A stretch of 5,340 nucleotides of DNA from Planctomycetaceae bacterium (lineage in GTDB: Bacteria > Planctomycetota > Phycisphaerae > Phycisphaerales > SM1A02), in the NCBI GenBank assembly GCA_947474205.1, contig CANJIC010000152.1, forward strand, positions 1 to 5,340. The letters run 5' to 3'. Positions 1 through 5,340 of the stretch are shown one piece after another. Position numbers and translations under genes: made by a program. Below the pieces are notes generated by a model. That model saw only the letters and a program-made list of their open reading frames with translations, was not told the origin of the DNA and did not search any database. Each line of letters starts with the position of its first letter. Position 1 is the first letter of the stretch.

Positions 1-80
1 ATGGGTGGACCTGAACCACATCCAGTACCAAGCGTTGTCCACGCCACGAGCAGAATCATTGCAGGAAGAATTCGTTTCAT
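1..80 (-). CDS. Probable lipoprotein, N-terminal fragment (runs off left edge)
   Basis: Reading leftward from the ATG at 80, 26 codons are open to the window edge. The peptide starts M-K-R, continues with a hydrophobic stretch (I-L-P-A-M-I-L-L-V-A-W), and reaches L-G-T-G-C-G-S-G-P-P with the cysteine at residue 21. A basic n-region, a short hydrophobic core and a Cys followed by Gly/Ser/Pro is the layout of a type II (lipoprotein) signal peptide, so the product is probably a lipid-anchored envelope protein. The lipobox is not ideal: Leu sits at -4 rather than -3. No clear Shine-Dalgarno precedes the ATG. The gene would be divergent from murJ, with 58 bases between the two starts. The plus strand is also open here (1-126), but that peptide has no recognisable character. 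The mature protein lies outside the window, so its function cannot be given. Confidence 0.55.
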   Translation of the reverse strand, partial: MKRILPAMILLVAWTTLGTGCGSGPP

Positions 81-124
81 GTCGATAGCCAAGGATACAG
101 TCGCCAACTTCAAGGAGCATGCAT

Positions 125-130
125 GAGGGG
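125..130 (+). promoter_or_regulatory. Shine-Dalgarno of murJ
   Basis: The sequence GAGGGG ends eight bases before the ATG at 139. This is a good purine-rich ribosome binding site at normal spacing, and it supports that start. The 58-base gap between the divergent starts (81-138) shows no convincing -35/-10 pair on either strand. Confidence 0.7.
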
Positions 131-138
131 TCCGGATC

Positions 139-1761
139 ATGTCGTTTGAGAAGCACGCGCGAACCGTCTCCTTGTTGACATTGGTCAGTCGATTTTCCGG
201 CTTGTTCAGAGACGCCGCGCAAAGCCGCGTGTTCGGAACCCATCCAACTATGGACGCATTTTTTATTGCGTTCCAATTGCCAAATTTATTCCGCCGACTT
301 TTTGGTGAGGGCGCGCTCAGTGCGTCGTTCACTCCCGTGTACGCCAAATTGGAGAAGGATAATCCGGAAAAAGCCAGACTCTTTGCATCGGTCACAATGG
401 CGTTGCTCACAATTGCTTTGGCCGCGCTCACGCTTGTGGGTGAAGCCGTTGTCATTGCGTGGCCCATGTTTTTTCCAAAGGAACAACTTGCGTATCAATT
501 GATGGCCATCATGTTGCCATACATGCCGCTGATTTGTGTGGTGGCGTTCATGGGCAGCATCTTGAATATGCACGGCAAATTTGCCGTGGCCGCGGCAAGT
601 CCAATCATTTTAAACGCGGCCATTATCGCAGCCTCGAGCGGCGTTTCGTACATGTATGGAGGCATAGAAAAGGTGCTCCATATTCAAATTGTTTCGTGGA
701 GCGTTGTTGTCGCGGGCCTTTTGCAATTGGCATGGATGATGTGGAGCATGCGTGGTTATGGAATTCGCTTGTCGCTGCAGTGGCATGGTTGCCGCGACTC
801 GCTTCGCACCATGCTGACAACCATGTTGCCCATGATGCTGGGGGTGGGCGTATTTCAAATCAACACTTTCATTGACAGCCTGATTGCCAGTTACCCCACC
901 ATGGTTGGTTCCACCATTTTTGGATTGCCATATCCGTTGATGGAGGGTTCCAACACGGTAATGAATTATGCCACGCGCCTGTTTGAATTTCCGCTGGGCG
1001 TGTTTGGCATTGCCATTGCCACCGCCATCTTTCCAACGCTTGCGCGCCAAGCCTCCAATCCAGCGTTGTTCGCGCACGCATTGCGCCGCGGTATTCGACT
1101 TGCGTTGTTCATTGGCCTGCCCGCGAGCGCGGGTTTAATTGTGGTGCGAACACATTTGACCACGGTCGTATTTCAAGGCGGAAAATTCAACGCGGACGAC
1201 ACCATTCGTGTTGCCACAATCCTGCTGGGCTTCGCCCCAGCGGTGGTTGCCTTTAGCGTCATGCAAACCATCACGCGCGCTTTCTACGCATTAGGTGACA
1301 CCTCCACTCCAACGCGCATTTCAATTTGGATGGTCTGCTTGAACTTACTTCTCAATTGCACTTTAATTTGGACGCCGCTCAATACTTCAGGCCTGGCGTG
1401 GAGCACAACCATCTGCGCCTTCATTCAAGTCGCCATTTTAATTTATATTCTTCATGGACGCGTCAACAATTTATTTGATATTCACACGCGCATCGCCAGC
1501 GTGAAAATTTTCGCCGCGACATTGGTCATGACCGCCATCATCACGTTGATTGCGTTGGTGCTTCCCGTCGGCATTAGCGCCATTGCGCATGTGGTTCCAG
1601 TGGGGGCGGAGTGGGGACAATCACTTGTGCAACTTCTAGCGCTCACGGGCGCTGGAATTGTGTGCATGTTCGCGCTTGCCAAATGGTGGCATATGCCCGA
1701 ATGGAAGTGGAGTTTGGGGAAAATCGACGCGGATATTCAAGCCATCGATAACGGACCCTGA
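139..1761 (+). CDS. murJ: Lipid II flippase MurJ (MviN family)
   Basis: This is a 540-residue integral membrane protein of the MOP/MVF superfamily. The family flips undecaprenyl-linked lipid II across the cytoplasmic membrane for peptidoglycan synthesis. About 14 hydrophobic segments can be traced between residues 8 and 516, followed by a short polar tail. Charged residues known to be essential in E. coli MurJ fall at the same numbers here: R18, R24, D39, R52 and E57. The last three lie in the signature stretch from M38 to S61. The equivalent of E. coli R270 is R280, in the motif T-R-L-F-E-F-P-L-G-V-F-G. The acidic residue usually just before it (D269) is T279 here. About ten extra residues precede this motif (around 249-271). 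Length fits the family (roughly 510-550). The start is supported by GAGGGG at 125-130 and by the match of N-terminal numbering. It is transcribed away from the lipoprotein and converges on the M16 operon. MurJ is firm; no fusion or break is visible. Confidence 0.96.
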   Translation: MSFEKHARTVSLLTLVSRFSGLFRDAAQSRVFGTHPTMDAFFIAFQLPNLFRRLFGEGALSASFTPVYAKLEKDNPEKARLFASVTMALLTIALAALTLVGEAVVIAWPMFFPKEQLAYQLMAIMLPYMPLICVVAFMGSILNMHGKFAVAAASPIILNAAIIAASSGVSYMYGGIEKVLHIQIVSWSVVVAGLLQLAWMMWSMRGYGIRLSLQWHGCRDSLRTMLTTMLPMMLGVGVFQINTFIDSLIASYPTMVGSTIFGLPYPLMEGSNTVMNYATRLFEFPLGVFGIAIATAIFPTLARQASNPALFAHALRRGIRLALFIGLPASAGLIVVRTHLTTVVFQGGKFNADDTIRVATILLGFAPAVVAFSVMQTITRAFYALGDTSTPTRISIWMVCLNLLLNCTLIWTPLNTSGLAWSTTICAFIQVAILIYILHGRVNNLFDIHTRIASVKIFAATLVMTAIITLIALVLPVGISAIAHVVPVGAEWGQSLVQLLALTGAGIVCMFALAKWWHMPEWKWSLGKIDADIQAIDNGP

Positions 1762-1787
1762 GCGACTTTGAATCGATCAAAATCACT

Positions 1788-1806
1788 GAAAAACAGCCCG
1801 TTTTTC
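1788..1806 (+). terminator. Weak A/T-rich hairpin just after murJ
   Basis: GAAAAAC and GTTTTTC form a perfect 7-bp inverted repeat around the loop AGCCC, starting 26 bases after the murJ stop. The 3' arm provides a T5 run. With almost no G-C pairs the stem is weak, so it is at best a leaky terminator or an mRNA end structure. The stronger terminator downstream is the better candidate for the end of murJ. Confidence 0.25.
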
Positions 1807-1886
1807 CTACAGGCCATCTATGTGTGCCGTAATAGAAGTGGTCCACTCGTCCGGGGGAGATTCATCATCTACACACCGAGTGAACT

Positions 1887-1920
1887 GTCTGCGTCCACGG
1901 TGGGCGCAGACTCTATTTTT
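1887..1920 (+). terminator. Strong intrinsic terminator, plus strand
   Basis: GTCTGCGTCC (1887-1896) pairs with GGGCGCAGAC (1902-1911) around the 5-base loop ACGGT, giving ten pairs with one U-G wobble. TCTATTTTT follows directly. The minus-strand exit has no T tract, so it acts in one direction only. It begins 126 bases after the murJ stop and would end the murJ transcript with a fairly long 3' untranslated region. Confidence 0.75.
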
Positions 1921-1936
1921 GCGCCAACAACCAGCC

Positions 1937-1948
1937 ATTGCGCGCAAT
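1937..1948. repeat. 12-base perfect palindrome
   Basis: ATTGCGCGCAAT is perfectly self-complementary and lies just after the first terminator and 28 bases upstream of a possible -10 element. It could be an operator half of an unknown regulator, but no family can be named and it may be chance. Confidence 0.25.
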
Positions 1949-1953
1949 CACAT

Positions 1954-1982
1954 TTCATTATCCATAAATGCACTTGTATACA
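1954..1982 (+). promoter_or_regulatory. Candidate weak promoter for the hairpin-rich RNA
   Basis: TTCATT (1954-1959) and TATACA (1977-1982) are separated by 17 bases. They match the sigma-70 consensus at three and four of six positions respectively. Transcription would begin near 1989, between two strong plus-strand terminators. The match is modest, and the main support is position. Confidence 0.2.
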
Positions 1983-1990
1983 GGGAAATA

Positions 1991-2005
1991 AATTCATTTT
2001 GAATT
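1991..2005. repeat. A/T-rich inverted repeat
   Basis: AATTCA and TGAATT form six-base arms around TTT. It sits right at the transcription start predicted from the candidate promoter at 1954-1982, where a repressor site would be plausible. No known operator is recognised. Confidence 0.25.
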
Positions 2006-2044
2006 CATCGACACACAATGCAGACCCATGCGCCGTATGAGAAG

Positions 2045-2226
2045 TGCAGGTTGATGACAATGAAAGGGATTGAGAATCAGCCTGCGATGAAGTGAGGACA
2101 GGTCGCCTGCCCTCGAAGTAACGCGACGGAGAGAGAGTGAAAAGGAAAGTAGTTCACGAACGTTGGGAACCGTTCGTCAAAAGAAAGACCTCGGATCGCA
2201 GGAGGGTGCGACCCGAGGTCTTTTTT
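2045..2226 (+). ncRNA. Candidate structured small RNA ending at an intrinsic terminator
   Basis: Four hairpins follow one another. P1: GCAGGTTGAT (2046-2055) pairs with ATCAGCCTGC (2076-2085), with one U-G wobble, and encloses an inner CAAT/ATTG stem (2058-2061 with 2069-2072) capped by GAAAGGG. P2: GAGG-A-CAGG (2094-2102) pairs with CCTG-C-CCTC (2106-2114), one A-C mismatch. P3: ACGAACG (2156-2162) pairs with CGTTCGT (2171-2177). P4 is the terminator at 2187-2220, followed by T6. A purine-rich linker (about 2128-2150) joins P2 and P3. GGA motifs occur in the P1 loop, P2, the linker (twice), near the P3 loop and in the P4 loop. I do not recognise tmRNA, RNase P, 6S, SRP RNA or a known riboswitch. 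Strand is uncertain: the P1 wobble favours plus, but the A-C mismatches in P2 and P4 become G-U pairs on minus. Confidence 0.4.
2181..2226. terminator. Strong bidirectional intrinsic terminator
   Basis: GACCTCGG (2187-2194) pairs with CCGAGGTC (2213-2220). After one A-C mismatch the stem continues with TCGCA (2196-2200) and TGCGA (2207-2211), closing on the loop GGAGGG. On the plus strand T6 follows. On the minus strand the exit reads TTTCTTTT, and the mismatch becomes a G-U pair, giving a continuous 14-pair stem. It lies about 70 bases after the stop of the second M16 gene and is the clear end of that minus-strand operon. It also stops anything arriving on the plus strand. Confidence 0.9.
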
Positions 2227-2277
2227 ACAAGCAGAAAGTTTTACAAGCCAAACTTTTACAAGTCGACAATTTTACAA
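2223..2277. repeat. Four-copy TTTTACAA tandem array, period 15-16 bases
   Basis: TTTTACAA occurs exactly at 2223, 2239, 2254 and 2270, with spacings of 16, 15 and 16. In the first three copies the next base is G. The first and last units are most alike beyond the core (followed by gCAGAAAg and aCAGAAAt). The array lies between the stop of the second M16 gene and its terminator, so it would appear as repeated UUGUAAAA in the 3' untranslated region of that mRNA. It may be a degenerate tandem duplication or a set of protein-binding sites. Confidence 0.7.
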
Positions 2278-2293
2278 ACAGAAATAAATTCGC

Positions 2294-3841
2294 TCAACGC
2301 GAGGGAGCCAAACCCTCGCCGCCAGGTGTTGGCGCAGTTGGAGCGACTTGATCCATCTTCACAATCGGTTGCATGGTCATTGGATCACGCAACGGCAAAT
2401 GCGTCACCTTGCCACCAAGCAAATCAGCCATCTTGGCGCGGCCCGTGCTATCGCCAGGACCCACGGTGTTCCAATCACCAACCACCAGCAACACCATTTC
2501 ATTTGGTGTGACATATTTTTGCGCCACGCGTTGCAGGTCCGCCGCGGTGACCGCGTTCACTTTGTCGCGGAATGTCTTCCAATACTCCTTTGGTCGATTG
2601 GTCCACTCGTCGCCAACAAACACGCCAAGCATGGCTGGCTTGCTTTCAAATGTGCGCGGAAATGTCTCAATGAATTGGCGCTTGGCGGTTTCCAATTCCT
2701 CGGGCTTCACCGGTTGATTGCGCACCTTGTCCATTTCTTCAAGCACAATCTTTGCGGCCAGCGCCACGGTTGGATTCTTACTTTCATAACTAGCCGCGAA
2801 CACGCCGGGGTAGTACACCTTGGCTGAAAGTCGACTGCCAGCGGAGTACGCCAAGCCTTCGTTGCTGCGCACCTGCGACATAATGCGACTGGTGAAACCG
2901 CCACCACCCAGAATGTCATTCAGCAGCAAGTACGGAATGTAGTCAGGGTCATCACGCTTGATGGAGCGCATGCCAATACGAACTTTGCCTTGCGGAATAT
3001 CTTTTTGCACGTGATAAATGCCAGGAACAATCGTGGCGGTTGGTGCTGGCGGATCCGCCATCTTCTCGCCGCGTGCCCAGCCATCAAATGCCGCGTTGAG
3101 TTTGGCAAGCATGGCCTCTGGCTCAAAATCCCCGCTCACCGCGATAATGACATTGCCTGGATTGAAAATTCGCGTTTGAAACGCGCGCATGTTCTCTGGC
3201 GTGATCGCCTTCAAACTTGCCTCGGTGGCATCGCGCGACTCAAAGTGATCGCTGCCGTACATCAATCGGCTCCACTCGCGGCCCATGATTGAACCCGCGT
3301 CGTCGTTGCGTTGCTTCATGCCTTCAAGCGCTTGGCCGCGATTGGTTTCCAAACGCGCCGCGTCAAAGCCCGGATTGCGCAACATGTCCACGAACAGCTT
3401 CAAGCTTTCGTCAAAGTTGCTGGTCAAGCAATTCATGCTGGCGCCACTTGTGGTGTCGCCGCAATTGGCGGAAATTTGTGTGGCCAGAAAGTCAATCGCC
3501 TCATCAAATTCAGCGGGTTTCATGGTGGTTGTTCCACCTTCGCGAATCATGCGACCGGTCATGCCGGCAAGACCAACCATGTCCTTTGGCTCCAGGTAAC
3601 TGCCTCCCTTGAAGGTCATGCTCAGCGAGATCAGCGGAAACTCCTTGCTGGGCGCCATGTACACGGCGGTTCCATCTTTAAGCGTGAAGCGAAACTTGGT
3701 GGCGTCTGGCGCATCGAATGTCAGCGGGCCATATTTAATTTCTTCGGGGCGCTTGGGCACGCTTGTGCCCGCGGTTTGTTGCGCCGCGAAAAGTGGAAGT
3801 GCGATAGAAGCCAGTACCAGTGTTACGATTGTTGTTTTCAT
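2294..3841 (-). CDS. M16B peptidase homologue, non-catalytic subunit, exported
   Basis: The protein has the two-domain M16 (pitrilysin/MPP-like) fold. Numbers below count from the upstream ATG at 3892. The N-terminal M16 domain spans about 50-260, and the C-terminal M16_C domain about 285-475. Where the zinc motif HxxEH should be, the sequence reads G-L-A-G-M-T-G-R-M, so His, Glu and His are replaced by G110, G113 and R114. It cannot bind the catalytic zinc in the usual way. It keeps the R/Y substrate-binding pair in R342-S-N-E-G-L-A-Y349. I prefer the ATG at 3841 (515 residues) because it opens a clean signal peptide, M-K-T-T-I-V then a hydrophobic core to L-F-A-A-Q, after a weak GGAAA. The ATG at 3892 (532 residues) overlaps the upstream stop as ATGA and is possible by translational coupling. 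A 7-bp GC hairpin covers the last codons. The likely role is periplasmic partner of the catalytic subunit encoded just upstream; substrate unknown. Confidence 0.9.
   Translation of the reverse strand: MKTTIVTLVLASIALPLFAAQQTAGTSVPKRPEEIKYGPLTFDAPDATKFRFTLKDGTAVYMAPSKEFPLISLSMTFKGGSYLEPKDMVGLAGMTGRMIREGGTTTMKPAEFDEAIDFLATQISANCGDTTSGASMNCLTSNFDESLKLFVDMLRNPGFDAARLETNRGQALEGMKQRNDDAGSIMGREWSRLMYGSDHFESRDATEASLKAITPENMRAFQTRIFNPGNVIIAVSGDFEPEAMLAKLNAAFDGWARGEKMADPPAPTATIVPGIYHVQKDIPQGKVRIGMRSIKRDDPDYIPYLLLNDILGGGGFTSRIMSQVRSNEGLAYSAGSRLSAKVYYPGVFAASYESKNPTVALAAKIVLEEMDKVRNQPVKPEELETAKRQFIETFPRTFESKPAMLGVFVGDEWTNRPKEYWKTFRDKVNAVTAADLQRVAQKYVTPNEMVLLVVGDWNTVGPGDSTGRAKMADLLGGKVTHLPLRDPMTMQPIVKMDQVAPTAPTPGGEGLAPSR
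2299..2319. repeat. GC-rich inverted repeat in the last codons of the second M16 gene
   Basis: GCGAGGG (2299-2305) and CCCTCGC (2313-2319) pair perfectly around seven bases and end just before the stop codon. No T tract follows on the minus strand, so it is not a terminator by itself. It could shield the mRNA 3' end or be incidental. Confidence 0.35.
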
Positions 3842-3888
3842 TGTGTTGTTTCCGTTGATAAATTTGAATGCCTTCAGTTTGAAATGAT

Positions 3889-5340
3889 TCATTGACCACC
3901 ACCCTTTGGCGCCGCGGCGTTTGGTGCGGCCGGTGTTGTTGTGGGCGCTGAAGTTGCAGCATCTGAAGCCTTCGCCTTCATCTTTGCCGCAGGTTTAGCT
4001 GCAGCAGGCGCCGTGGCATCAGCAGGAGCCGCCACAGGCGCAGCGCCACCACCAGCTTCAAGCTCAGCAATTCGCCCTTGCAATTTCTTCTTCATGTAAT
4101 CAAACATGGGTTTCATTTGCGCTGGAACTTGCGCGCCTTGCGCTTCCATCGCATCAAGACCTTGACGAAGTTCCGCGGGATCCGTGGACTGCATCAATTG
4201 CGCCGCCATTTGCTTTGCGCGCGCACGCATTGGCGCGGGCAATGCCGCCAAATCTGGATCGTCGCCCGCCGCCGCCGCGCCAGCCTTGCGCTTGTAAGTA
4301 GCCACGCTGCGATTGCTCACATCAAAGTAGGTCTTGGCCACGCGCTGAATATCAGCGGCGGTCACAGCCTGCAATTTCGTTGGCATTGCATTGAGTTCCT
4401 TCCAACCCAATGAATTTTCCGCGAAGGCCAATTGCACCAGTAGAGAAAAATTATTTTGCAAACGACGATAGCTGTCCGCCGCGACTCCATTTTTCACTTT
4501 TTGCAATTCACGCTCTGGAACCAACTCATCCTGCAACTTCTTCAGTTCGCCATACCACGCTTGCTCAAGTTGCTCTGGCGTGGAGTCGCCTTTGGTTTCC
4601 GCGCCAAAAGAAAATGCGCCGGCGTATTTACGGCCGTCGTAATTGGCGCGCGCGCTCGAAGCAATGCTGCTGCCCTCGATCATGGTCTTGTACAAACGAC
4701 CAGTGCGACCGTTGAGAATTTCACTCATCATGTCAAGCGCGTAGCCATCCTTGTGGCCAAGCGCCACGGTGTGATAGCGCACATCCACTTCGGGTTGAAA
4801 ATCTCCCTCGGCGTTCATGCGTTGCTCCGCCATTTGCTTGGTCTCTAGCGTGACCACTTGCGGCGGCTTCACTTTGCCTGTCTCAAGGCGGCCGAAATAT
4901 TGTTCAATCTTCGCCTTCACATCGGCGGGTTTGAAATCGCCAACAATGATGCCCACCAAATTGTTGGGACGGTAGTAGGTGTTCCAATATTCCATGGCGC
5001 CGTCCATGGTGTAACTGTTCAAGTCACTCGTCCAACCAATCACGGGCCAGGAGTAGCCGCTTGAAATCCAGAACATGGCTTCAAACTGCTCTTGAAAGCG
5101 GCCGGTTGGCGTGCTTTCGGTGCGCAGTCTGCGCTCCTCATGCACCACGTCGCGCTCTGAATAAAATTCGCGGAACACGCTGTCCATCAAGCGGTCGCTT
5201 TCCATCCACGCCCACAATTCAAATTTATTCGATGGCACATTGATGAAGAAAAACGTGAGATCATTGCTGGTGAACGCATTCATTCCGCTTCCGCCGGCCT
5301 TGGTGTAAATCTGGTCAAACTCGTCCTTCACAATGCTGGA
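3889..5340 (-). CDS. M16B zinc metallopeptidase, catalytic subunit (N-terminus beyond right edge)
   Basis: The frame stays open through 5340 (codons S-S-I before a GTG at 5331), so the gene is cut by the edge and that GTG is internal. Counting it as residue 1, the protein enters in the M16 domain just after the HxxEH site: A-G-G-S-G-M-N-A-F-T-S-N-D is the classic following segment. E59-R-D-V-V-H-E-E66 matches the conserved helix carrying the third zinc ligand, seven residues after the first Glu, so E66 is the probable ligand. P-V-I-G-W (96-100) and Y-Y-R-P-N-N-L (119-125) are also typical. The M16_C domain (about 175-345) has I-E-G-S-S-I-A-S-S where the partner has the R/Y pair. An extra helical stretch (about 352-426) and an Ala/Pro/Lys-rich tail (about 428-480) follow. 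The stop overlaps the ATG at 3892 in ATGA, indicating an operon. Likely envelope location; the signal peptide is out of view. Confidence 0.93.
   Translation of the reverse strand, partial: SSIVKDEFDQIYTKAGGSGMNAFTSNDLTFFFINVPSNKFELWAWMESDRLMDSVFREFYSERDVVHEERRLRTESTPTGRFQEQFEAMFWISSGYSWPVIGWTSDLNSYTMDGAMEYWNTYYRPNNLVGIIVGDFKPADVKAKIEQYFGRLETGKVKPPQVVTLETKQMAEQRMNAEGDFQPEVDVRYHTVALGHKDGYALDMMSEILNGRTGRLYKTMIEGSSIASSARANYDGRKYAGAFSFGAETKGDSTPEQLEQAWYGELKKLQDELVPERELQKVKNGVAADSYRRLQNNFSLLVQLAFAENSLGWKELNAMPTKLQAVTAADIQRVAKTYFDVSNRSVATYKRKAGAAAAGDDPDLAALPAPMRARAKQMAAQLMQSTDPAELRQGLDAMEAQGAQVPAQMKPMFDYMKKKLQGRIAELEAGGGAAPVAAPADATAPAAAKPAAKMKAKASDAATSAPTTTPAAPNAAAPKGGGQ

Larger units (their letters stand above)
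1762..2293. other. 532-base non-coding, structure-rich stretch between convergent genes
   Basis: No protein gene is credible here. Short open frames on both strands lack family character, good ribosome sites or sensible composition. The stretch holds a weak hairpin after murJ, a strong terminator at 1887-1920, a palindrome at 1937-1948, an inverted repeat at 1991-2005, a chain of hairpins at 2045-2220 that ends in a bidirectional terminator, and a tandem array at 2223-2277. Between murJ and the first strong terminator there is also an 11-base near-palindrome at 1837-1847 (AGTGG-T-CCACT). Two strong plus-strand terminators in a row suggest a separate plus-strand transcript between them. Confidence 0.7.

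Noticed and set aside
1840..1851. GGTCCACTCGTC is shared with positions 2610-2621 inside the second M16 gene
   Set aside because: In the gene it encodes part of the ordinary G-D-E-W-T-N stretch, and one 12-base match over this length is compatible with chance.
1768..2040. Open frame of 90 codons on the plus strand after murJ
   Set aside because: It has no ribosome site, runs through the strong terminator at 1887-1920, and its peptide shows no domain or sensible composition.
2045..2226. tmRNA, RNase P, 6S, SRP RNA or a known riboswitch
   Set aside because: None of the sequence signatures I know for these (tRNA-like 3' end, RNase P core, SRP GGAA tetraloop domain) is present.
2137..2511. Open frame of 124 codons on the plus strand
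   Set aside because: It runs through the bidirectional terminator and then antisense into the second M16 gene; the peptide looks like a shadow of that gene.
3311..3895. Long plus-strand open frame antisense to the second M16 gene
   Set aside because: It is opposite a well-conserved M16 domain and shows no family features; it results from the codon bias of the real gene.
1..5340. CRISPR array, insertion sequence, tRNA or phage genes
   Set aside because: No spaced identical repeats of CRISPR length, no transposase frame or terminal inverted repeats, and no tRNA cloverleaf were found on either strand.

Overview
The window comes from a diderm (Gram-negative) bacterium of moderate GC content. 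It carries a lipid II flippase (MurJ), a likely lipoprotein start, and a pair of secreted-type M16 zinc metallopeptidases. The MurJ signature region (M-D-A-F-F ... P-N-L-F-R-R-L-F-G-E-G-A-L-S) and the paired M16 proteins with an Ala/Pro-rich tail remind me of Planctomycetota, possibly Phycisphaerae. That is an impression from family knowledge, not something the sequence proves.

Layout, left to right. Positions 1-80, minus strand: the first 26 codons of a probable lipoprotein gene that runs off the left edge. Positions 139-1761, plus strand: complete murJ, divergent from the lipoprotein, with a good Shine-Dalgarno. Positions 1762-2293: a 532-base stretch with no credible protein gene but much secondary structure. 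It holds a weak A/T hairpin just after murJ, a strong plus-strand terminator at 1887-1920, two short palindromes, a chain of hairpins at 2045-2220 ending in a strong bidirectional terminator, and a four-copy TTTTACAA tandem array. Positions 2294-3841 (or 3892), minus strand: a complete M16 peptidase homologue that has lost its zinc site. Positions 3889-5340, minus strand: the upstream M16 peptidase, cut by the right edge, with the downstream half of the zinc site intact.

The two M16 genes form a minus-strand operon. The ATG of the second can overlap the TGA of the first by four bases, although the better signal-peptide start lies 51 bases further in. The first protein keeps the third zinc ligand but lacks the substrate-binding R/Y pair. 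The second has G-x-x-G-R in place of HxxEH but keeps the R/Y pair. This complementarity is the pattern of heterodimeric M16B proteases, in which one subunit cuts and the other helps bind substrate.

The least ordinary part is the non-coding stretch between the convergent transcription units. The hairpins at 2045-2220 could be an undescribed small RNA ending at the T6 tract near 2226, with GGA motifs in loops and linkers reminiscent of CsrA/RsmA-sequestering RNAs. Base-pair evidence for which strand is transcribed is mixed.
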